A DNA stretch of 54,529 nt, taken from DATGLE01 sp035294325 (lineage in GTDB: Bacteria; Chloroflexota; Ktedonobacteria; Ktedonobacterales; Ktedonobacteraceae). Position numbers and translations under genes: made by a program. The notes under the pieces are model-generated. The model saw only the letters and a program-made list of their open reading frames with translations. It did no database searches and was not told the DNA's origin. Numbering within the stretch: position 1 is the first letter of the stretch; each line of letters begins with the position of its first letter. The stretch lies in assembly GCA_035294325.1 (NCBI GenBank), contig DATGLE010000268.1, positions 1 to 54,529 of the forward strand, in the 5' to 3' direction. Positions 48,795 to 54,529 of the stretch are shown here, in pieces.

Positions 48795-50855
48795 ATGATG
48801 ACCGTATTCAGCGAGGCATCGCACATGACCGAATCCGCGCCAAAGGACCTGCATGAATATCTCACCATTCTGATAAAACAGGCCACAAAAGCTTACGTCG
48901 CGCAGGAACAGATAGCATTTGACGTTGAACGACTGCCCCTGAACCTGGAATTTTCGGCCCAGGCCAGCTTCGGCGACTACTCCATGCCCGTCATGGCGTG
49001 GGCATCTAAAAAGATGCTGGGACGCCCACCCATGCAAATCGCGGAAGCGCTGGCGAGCATGCTGCGCGATATGCCGATCTCCGCCATCGAGGAGATTACC
49101 GTTACGAAACCCGGCTACCTCAATTTCCGCCTCAACCATCCCCAGATGGGCAAAGCCATTATCGAGCGCGTACTGGACGAAGGTCCCGACTTCGGGCAGA
49201 ACGATGTCGGAGTGGGCACAAAGGTTATCGTTGAGCATACCGCCGTCAACACCAACAAGGCCGCGCACGTCGGCCACCTGCGCAACTCGTGCATCGGCGA
49301 TACGGTTGTTCGCATGCTGCGCTCGCAGGGTTATACCGTCGAGGCCCAGAACTATATCGACGATTCGGGCGTACAGGTAGCTGATGTCGTCGTCGGTCTC
49401 ACGCTCTTGCGGAAAGGCGAGTTGCAGCTTCCTGACGGCAACGAGATGCTGCCCGGCGAGTCCTTCGACTACTACTGCTCGCGCGTCTATGTTGCCGTCG
49501 GCAAGCTGTATGAAGAGAAGCCTGAATACCTGGATCTGCGCAGGACGGTACTGCGCTCTATAGAACGCGGCGAAGAGCCGGAATCTGGCCCCGATTATCC
49601 AGCGATAGCCACCGATCTCTCGCACCAGATCGTGCAGGCGCACCTTAAAACGATGGCACGGCTCAATATCTCCTACGACCTGCTCACCTGGGAATCGGCG
49701 ATCCTGCACGCCGGTCTGTGGCAACACACCTTCGAGAAGCTGCGCGACGAGGGTGCGCTGGAGAAGCCAGAGAGCGGCCCCGCCGCCGGCTGCTGGGTAC
49801 TGCCATTCGGAAACGGCGAGGCCGGGGCCAGCGAAGAAAGCGAACGCATGCAGGACAAGATTCTCGTCAGGAGCGATGGCACGGCCACCTACACGGCCAA
49901 AGATATCGCCTATCACCTCTGGAAGTTTGGCCTGCTCGACGATGTGCAATTGCACTACGTCCTCTGGGGCACGCAGCACGACGGGCGCCCGCTCTGGACG
50001 ATGCGCACTCCCCAGGATGCCGCCGCGCCGGGCGAAGAGGGCGATGCAAAACGCTTCGGCCATGCGCAGCGCGCCATCAACGTGATCGATGCGCGCCAGG
50101 CATACCCGCAGCAGATTGTACGCGAGAGCCTGCGCCGCCTGGGCTATGTAGAGCAGGCCGATAACCTGAAGCATATCAGCTACGAGGTCGTGACGCTCTC
50201 CAGAGCCACAGCGGCCAGCCTGGGCGTCGATACATCCGATGGCCGCGAATTCTACGCGATGTCTGGACGCAAAGGCATCGAGATCAAGGCCGACGACCTG
50301 ATCAATGCCGCCATCGAACGCATGCGGGAGGCACGCAAGCAGGACGATAGCGAGCTGTCCGACAGAACGGCGGCCATCCTGGCGGCATCGGCGATCCGCT
50401 ACTTTATGATCCGCTTCAGCCTGCAACAGATCATCGCCCTGGATATGGACGAGGCAATACGCCCCACCGGCGATACCGGCGTGTACCTCCAGTATGCGTA
50501 TGCGCGGGCCAACAGTATTCAGCGCCGCCTGCAAGAGACGGGCTATATGATACCCGATCACCTGGAGCAGCTCCCGCAACAGCTTGAGCAGAGCGAGTGG
50601 GAACTGCTGCGCCTCATCGACGCCTATCCGCGCCGGCTTGCCGAGGCCAGCGAGCAGACGAATCCCTCCTTACTTGCCTCCTACGCCTATGACCTGGCCG
50701 CGCACTTCAGTGACTTCTACGAGCACACGACGCCCATCGTCAAGGAGACGAACGAGCAGGTGAAAGCGTTCCGTGCGCTGCTTGTGCAGGCCACGGCTCA
50801 GACAATGAACAATGTGCTGCGCGTGCTCGGCTTCGAGCCGCTGGAGCGCATTTAA
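48795..50855 (+). CDS. argS: Arginyl-tRNA synthetase
   Basis: 686 residues, a class I synthetase longer than the usual 550-600. The HIGH-like motif is AAHVGHLRNSCIGD, preceded by VNTNK as in ArgRS. The KMSKS region is the degenerate form MSGRKGIEI, common for ArgRS. The N-terminal Add1-like domain (about 1-120) and the C-terminal anticodon-binding DALR domain (about 540-686, ending RALLVQATAQTMNNVLRVLG) are present. Extra length comes from insertions in the catalytic half, near the Glu/Ser-rich segment around residue 345. ATGs at 48795 and 48798 are both possible. Confidence 0.96.
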   Translation: MMTVFSEASHMTESAPKDLHEYLTILIKQATKAYVAQEQIAFDVERLPLNLEFSAQASFGDYSMPVMAWASKKMLGRPPMQIAEALASMLRDMPISAIEEITVTKPGYLNFRLNHPQMGKAIIERVLDEGPDFGQNDVGVGTKVIVEHTAVNTNKAAHVGHLRNSCIGDTVVRMLRSQGYTVEAQNYIDDSGVQVADVVVGLTLLRKGELQLPDGNEMLPGESFDYYCSRVYVAVGKLYEEKPEYLDLRRTVLRSIERGEEPESGPDYPAIATDLSHQIVQAHLKTMARLNISYDLLTWESAILHAGLWQHTFEKLRDEGALEKPESGPAAGCWVLPFGNGEAGASEESERMQDKILVRSDGTATYTAKDIAYHLWKFGLLDDVQLHYVLWGTQHDGRPLWTMRTPQDAAAPGEEGDAKRFGHAQRAINVIDARQAYPQQIVRESLRRLGYVEQADNLKHISYEVVTLSRATAASLGVDTSDGREFYAMSGRKGIEIKADDLINAAIERMREARKQDDSELSDRTAAILAASAIRYFMIRFSLQQIIALDMDEAIRPTGDTGVYLQYAYARANSIQRRLQETGYMIPDHLEQLPQQLEQSEWELLRLIDAYPRRLAEASEQTNPSLLASYAYDLAAHFSDFYEHTTPIVKETNEQVKAFRALLVQATAQTMNNVLRVLGFEPLERI

Positions 50856-50914
50856 ATCACGCTCCAGGCAGGCGGGAGGGTTGACAAACGCCTCTCCGCC
50901 TGCATACTCTTAAA

Positions 50915-51023
50915 AGTGTGTCATCTGTTCAATGTTTTCGCCCGCTCTCCCCGGGCCTTTGTGCGGCTTCGCCGCACCAGAAGCTATGTGGAAACATGCG
51001 CGAAGCGTATGTTTCCACATAGC
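50915..51023. repeat. R1-c: hairpin repeat upstream of the KARI-like gene
   Basis: It begins AGTGTGTC and carries a hairpin GTGCGGC-TTC-GCCGCAC (50961-50977), followed by a long stem with 19-base arms 50983-51001 and 51005-51023. The loop is GAA and there is one G-T mismatch. The tip GCGCGAAGCG matches R1-b, but the stem sequence is different. Confidence 0.7.
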
Positions 51024-51062
51024 CAGCTAAATAAGGCAAGCGCCAGTGATGGAGGTATATCT

Positions 51063-52061
51063 ATGAGCGTACCTATCTACTACGACCCCGACGCGGATCT
51101 CTCCCTCATTCAGCAGAAGCGCGTGGCCTTCATTGGCTTTGGCAACCAGGGAGCGGCGCAGGCAAACAATCTGCGCGATAGCGGCGTGCGAGAAATTATC
51201 ATCGGCAACATCGATGACGCATACAAAGCGGCGGCGCTCGCGGACGGCTTTCGCGTCGTGCCTATCCCTGAGGCGGCGGCCTGGGCAGACGTGATATTTT
51301 TGCTGATCCCAGACGAGGTGCAGCCGGCAGTCTTCCATGAGCAGATCGCGCCCCACTTGCGCCCCGGCACAACGCTGGTCGTTGCTTCCGGCTACAATGT
51401 TGCCTTCCACCTGCTCAACGTACCCGACCAGGTTGATATCGTGATGGTCGCGCCGCGTATGGTCGGCGCCGCCGTGCGCAGCCTTTACATCCAGCAGAGA
51501 GCTTATCCCTGCTTCGTCTCGGTTGAACACGACGCCAGCGGCAGGGCGTTTCCGCTGGCCCTATCTATCGCCCGTGGCATCGGCGCTACACGCGGCGGCG
51601 CCATCAAATCGTCAGCGCTTGAGGAGGCCGCGCTCGATCTGCTGAGCGAGCAGGCGATCTGGCCTGCGATTGCCGTGATCTTTCAGAAGGCATACGAAGC
51701 ACTGCACGCGGCCGGCTTTAGCGATGAGGCTATCCTGAACGAACTCTATCTCTCTCATGAGCCTGCGGAGATCTTTGAACTCGTAGGAGAGAAGGGGTTC
51801 TTCGGACAACTTCCCTTTCATTCCCGCACCAGTCAGTACGGTCAGTTACGCGGGATTCTTGCAGATAACGGGGAATGGGCGCAGCAACGCATCAAGCACG
51901 CGCTGGATGAAATCCTTTCGGGGAGATTTGCGCGCGAATGGTCGAATGTTCAGGCAGCAGGGACGGTTCGGCTCGAACAATTACGCGCCAAAATAGCACA
52001 AAGCCCTATGGCTCAGGCCGAAAAGCGTGTGCTTGGCGAGCAGAAAGGAAGAGGTCTGTAA
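51063..52061 (+). CDS. Divergent ketol-acid reductoisomerase-like protein
   Basis: 332 residues, the length of class I KARI; the ATG at 51063 has GGAGG about nine bases upstream. The Rossmann motif is FIGFGNQGAAQANNLRDSG. DVIFLLIPDEVQPAVF and GTTLVVASGYNVAFHLL align with KARI, but the usual HGFN is SGYN. APKGPGH is replaced by APRMVGAA. In the helical domain the metal-binding Asp and Glu are kept in LDLLSEQA (about 192 and 196). It may be a true acetohydroxy-acid isomeroreductase variant or an enzyme of another hydroxy-keto acid. It is coupled, one base apart, to a cyclase-family hydrolase. Confidence 0.75.
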   Translation: MSVPIYYDPDADLSLIQQKRVAFIGFGNQGAAQANNLRDSGVREIIIGNIDDAYKAAALADGFRVVPIPEAAAWADVIFLLIPDEVQPAVFHEQIAPHLRPGTTLVVASGYNVAFHLLNVPDQVDIVMVAPRMVGAAVRSLYIQQRAYPCFVSVEHDASGRAFPLALSIARGIGATRGGAIKSSALEEAALDLLSEQAIWPAIAVIFQKAYEALHAAGFSDEAILNELYLSHEPAEIFELVGEKGFFGQLPFHSRTSQYGQLRGILADNGEWAQQRIKHALDEILSGRFAREWSNVQAAGTVRLEQLRAKIAQSPMAQAEKRVLGEQKGRGL

Positions 52062-52062
52062 C

Positions 52063-52866
52063 ATGGCTCAATGGGACATATTTGAACAATGCCAGGTCGT
52101 CGACCTATCGGTGATCGTCTCGCCGGACCTGCCCTGCGCCTGGCCCACGCATATGCAGCATGTCGCGAAGGTCTGGAACTACTACGCCCCGCTCGACGAG
52201 CGCCAGGGATCGATTCCCAGCGTAGCGCCCTACCAGACGCGCTTCTGGATCATCGACGAGCACTGTGGCACCCACTTTGACGCGCCGACGCACTTCATCC
52301 CCCCGCCCGATTCAAAGCTGCCCTGGGCTAACGAGTTCGGTCTCCAGACAGGCGAGAAGGTTCCGCTCGCGGACCTGCGTGGCCCGGCGGTGACGATAGA
52401 TCTCACCTTCCTCTCAGGACAGGGCAGCAATGGCGAGAGTCCCTGGATCACGCCGGAGCATATTCAGGACTGGGAGCGGCGGCACGGCGATATCCAGCCT
52501 GGCGAGGTTGTGCTGCTCTATACGGGCTGGGATGAGCGTTACGTTACGGGACCGCAGGGCGACGCCTATTGCAAGGCTCCGCTGGTTTTCAAGCAGGGAC
52601 CGGGCTGGCCGGCGCCCAGCGTTCCCGCCGTGCTCTACCTCCACAAACGCGGCGTGCGCTGCCTGGGTATCGACGCCCCCAGCATCGGGGCCGCGCACGA
52701 TGGCGTTCCGGCACATCAGGAGGGTCTGAGCCGGGGCATGCGCTACGTAGAGTTGCTGACCGGACTGCAACACCTGCCGCCGCGCGGAGCCTACTTCATC
52801 TTCCTGCCGGTCAAGGTGGCGGGAGCGACAGGCGGCCCCGGACGCGCCATCGCGCTGATCCCCTAG
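52063..52866 (+). CDS. Cyclase-family (kynurenine-formamidase-like) metal hydrolase
   Basis: 267 residues from the ATG at 52063. The family motif H-x-G-T-H-x-D-x-P-x-H appears as DEHCGTHFDAPTHFIPP, with ligands for one or two metals. VDLSVIVSPDLP, VLLYTGWDERYV, IDAPSIGAAHDG and FIFLPVKVAGATGGPGR also match PF04199. Members hydrolyse formylkynurenine, isatin and other amides or lactones; this one differs from KynB in length. Cotranscribed with the KARI-like gene, suggesting a short pathway in which a keto or hydroxy acid is formed and then hydrolysed. Inference only. Confidence 0.88.
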   Translation: MAQWDIFEQCQVVDLSVIVSPDLPCAWPTHMQHVAKVWNYYAPLDERQGSIPSVAPYQTRFWIIDEHCGTHFDAPTHFIPPPDSKLPWANEFGLQTGEKVPLADLRGPAVTIDLTFLSGQGSNGESPWITPEHIQDWERRHGDIQPGEVVLLYTGWDERYVTGPQGDAYCKAPLVFKQGPGWPAPSVPAVLYLHKRGVRCLGIDAPSIGAAHDGVPAHQEGLSRGMRYVELLTGLQHLPPRGAYFIFLPVKVAGATGGPGRAIALIP

Positions 52867-52873
52867 AACTTGC

Positions 52874-54196
52874 TCAATCCCGGAAGATGGCAAGCACCTC
52901 TAAAGTATGACGGTGCGCCAGAATGGTCATGCGCTCGGCGCTGGCAAGATCGGTCATGCGGAAGCGAATGGCCGGCTGCCCCATATATTCAGCGGGCGCG
53001 TCCGGCTCGCTGATATAGTGGGGATGGTTCAGGATGAACTGCCGCGTTACCGGATGCGACCAGTACACCTGGTCGTCGGCTGAAAACGCCATGTGAGCTG
53101 GATCATATCCACCAGCGCAGCGCGGGCAGTACCATTTGATCCAGAAGCGGTAGTGGGAAGGAGTCTTATCCTCCCACATGGCTAGCCCATTGGTTGCTGT
53201 GTCGATTACCTCCGCCGACGCCAGCGCTCCGCATCTCGGGCAGGGGGAGCGTCCGTGAGTAACTACAGGCTCCAGAAGATCGGCAAACCCCTGCTGGATT
53301 CGCTTCCAGGCCGGGCGGAACGAACGCAGCGAACCCAGGTCCACCAGGCCCATGCTATGGATCTTGCCCCAACAGTGGCTCCGTGAACAATCGGGGCACT
53401 CCAGGTGCAGATTGACGCCGCCATCGGGCTGAGGGATGAAGAGGCCGTGCAGCCGCCGGCGACCGCAGACCTGGCACCAGATACGCGTCTCGCGCCATCC
53501 CTGTGCGAGTTCTCCATCCAGGCTCAGCCCCAGCGCCTCCGCCTCTTCGCGCAAGGGGCCGCTCAAAATCTGGCGCAACTGGCGCCGCGCACGATGCAGG
53601 CGCGCCTCTAAAGCGCTGATAGTCAGTCCCAGGCGCGCGGCGGCTTCGCTCTGCGGCAACTCCGCCAGGTAACATAACTCGACTGCCGAGCGTGCATTGC
53701 CGGGCAGCGAGCCGAGCGCGCGATCCAGCAGCGCGTTCAGTTCCTGCCGGCTCAACTCTTCGCTGAGATCGAGCGTATGGGGATCAGCGATATCGAGAAT
53801 CGGCATGCTGCCATCCACTCCGCTATCGCTCGCATCGGTCTGCTGTGGATCGGCCAGCGGGATATGGAGCAGCAGTTCACCAGCGCGCCTGCGGGCGTAG
53901 CGCCGGCAGACGTTGCGGCAGATCTCGTCGATCCAGAATTGAAAACCTTCGGGCGATTGGAGACGATCCAGATGCTTCCATGCTTCAAGCAGCGTCTCCT
54001 GTACTACATCTTCGATAGCATCGGGGGCGACGCCCCGCAGTTGCGCTAGCCGCATGAGGCGTGGGTGTGTCGCCCGCAACAAATCTTCTTTTTTATCTGT
54101 CAGGAGAGCGCGCCAGTGATCGCCGCGCGCGCCAGTAATATTATCCTGCGTCGCGTCCTGTTGATACGCTCTTAACATTACCATAGTGTCACTCAC
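52874..54196 (-). CDS. ECF-type sigma-70 factor with a double zinc-ribbon-like C-terminal extension
   Basis: 440 residues from a GTG start, with GGGGAG nine bases upstream. Region 2 (about 40-110) contains PDAIEDVVQETLLEAWKHLD and FWIDEICRNVCRRYARRR. Region 4 (about 165-220) contains LPGNARSAVELCYLAELPQS and LEARLHRARRQLRQIL. Unusually, about 220 residues follow with four CxxC pairs: IWCQVCGRRR, LECPDCSRSHC, SPCPRCGAL and WYCPRCAGG, suggesting two zinc ribbons. No anti-sigma gene adjoins. The tail may sense redox state or metal, or bind RNA polymerase or DNA. Known for some ECF groups in general; the function here is unknown. Confidence 0.88.
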   Translation of the reverse strand: MSDTMVMLRAYQQDATQDNITGARGDHWRALLTDKKEDLLRATHPRLMRLAQLRGVAPDAIEDVVQETLLEAWKHLDRLQSPEGFQFWIDEICRNVCRRYARRRAGELLLHIPLADPQQTDASDSGVDGSMPILDIADPHTLDLSEELSRQELNALLDRALGSLPGNARSAVELCYLAELPQSEAAARLGLTISALEARLHRARRQLRQILSGPLREEAEALGLSLDGELAQGWRETRIWCQVCGRRRLHGLFIPQPDGGVNLHLECPDCSRSHCWGKIHSMGLVDLGSLRSFRPAWKRIQQGFADLLEPVVTHGRSPCPRCGALASAEVIDTATNGLAMWEDKTPSHYRFWIKWYCPRCAGGYDPAHMAFSADDQVYWSHPVTRQFILNHPHYISEPDAPAEYMGQPAIRFRMTDLASAERMTILAHRHTLEVLAIFRD

Positions 54197-54307
54197 GGAT
54201 CATATCTCCCCTCTAGCCGACAAAACAGGGCCTTATCTCTACTATCCTATCACAGCCGGCCCCGGCTATCTTGCGCAAATTTTTGGGATTTTAGATAACC
54301 CGATTTG

Positions 54308-54404
54308 TGCGCCGGCGGCGTACCCCGGGATGTAGAGGCTGCGGGCTGAGCGCCTGCGGCGCTCAGCCCGCAGCCTCTACATCCCGGCGAACCGCGCAGC
54401 GGTG
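54308..54404. repeat. R1-e: hairpin repeat with perfect 30-bp stem
   Basis: The exact 30-base arms 54325-54354 and 54358-54387 surround TGC, giving the apex GCCTGCGGC as in R1-d. Flanks GCGCCGGCGGCGTACC (left) and GAACCGCGCAGCGGTGAG (right) match the reverse complement of R1-d's flanks. It lies upstream of the sigma factor start. The last 125 bases of the window beyond it show nothing recognisable. Confidence 0.8.
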
Positions 54405-54529
54405 AGTACTCAGGAATTCTTGCGCATGGCGTTAGATAATTCGTTGCCAAAAAATGGCGCAAGGTATGGCGACGTTGTCGCGATAAGATAGCAGAGCATG
54501 CCCAGTGAGAATATTGCTGGTGAAGCGCA

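Noticed and set aside
48756..50579. 607-codon minus-strand frame opposite argS
   Set aside because: It is an antisense shadow of a clear arginyl-tRNA synthetase, typical of GC-rich DNA, and shows no family pattern.
54250..54462. 70-codon minus-strand frame at the window end
   Set aside because: It is the translated R1-e hairpin and flank; it has no coding pattern.

Overview
The window looks like chromosomal sequence from a GC-rich, spore-former-like member of the Chloroflexota, most probably class Ktedonobacteria. This is inferred from gene content: an infC split from rpmI/rplT, a class II NrdJ with inteins, S41 and NRAMP variants, and many hairpin repeats between genes. No rRNA or species marker is present, so the placement is tentative. 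Most of the window is housekeeping and catabolic genes in short operons. Mobile DNA is limited to one truncated transposase and several families of short repeats.

Layout. 0.1-7 kb: a homocysteine S-methyltransferase/MTHFR fusion, a DUF255 thioredoxin-domain protein, infC (apparently starting at AUC) and a membrane-anchored S41 protease-like protein. 7-11.6 kb (minus strand): glmU, a CNNM/CorC-type protein, HMG-CoA lyase and a TetR regulator, read in the order glmU to tetR. 11.6-17.7 kb: tRNA-Gln, then leucine catabolism genes (methylcrotonyl-CoA carboxylase beta, a CorA transporter, an enoyl-CoA hydratase, the biotin carboxylase/BCCP subunit). With the nearby HMG-CoA lyase these cover the step from methylcrotonyl-CoA to acetoacetate plus acetyl-CoA. 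17.7-23.3 kb (minus): a site-2 protease, two tandem NRAMP-like transporters and cinA. 23.4-27.6 kb: nrdJ, a B12-dependent ribonucleotide reductase interrupted by two inteins and preceded by a pair of NrdR-box-like sites. 27.8-35.9 kb: a DsbA-family protein; a larE-cysteine desulfurase-aminotransferase operon; a MobA-like nucleotidyltransferase with a TPR protein; an ester cyclase; an APH-type kinase; and the dcd-tmk pair for dTTP synthesis. 36-43.7 kb: a small membrane protein, a DEDDh exonuclease-UvrC fusion, a repeat-rich stretch with an ISKra4-like remnant and a 52-residue membrane peptide, a ChrB-N protein, an aldo/keto reductase with a UbiA prenyltransferase, and a DinB-like protein. 44-54.5 kb: a thiolase, two divergently transcribed quinoprotein-like beta-propeller proteins, argS, a divergent ketol-acid-reductoisomerase-like gene with a cyclase-family hydrolase, and an ECF sigma factor with a zinc-ribbon tail.

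Two observations stand out. First, both inteins of nrdJ sit immediately before active-site cysteines (the redox cysteine and the thiyl-radical cysteine), so the enzyme cannot work until both have spliced; the second intein ends in Asp and its endonuclease looks decayed. Second, intergenic regions hold a family of long, almost perfect hairpins. These share apices and flanks but carry quite different stem sequences that match between the two arms. A second GC-rich repeat family, with three copies, lies in the same kind of positions.
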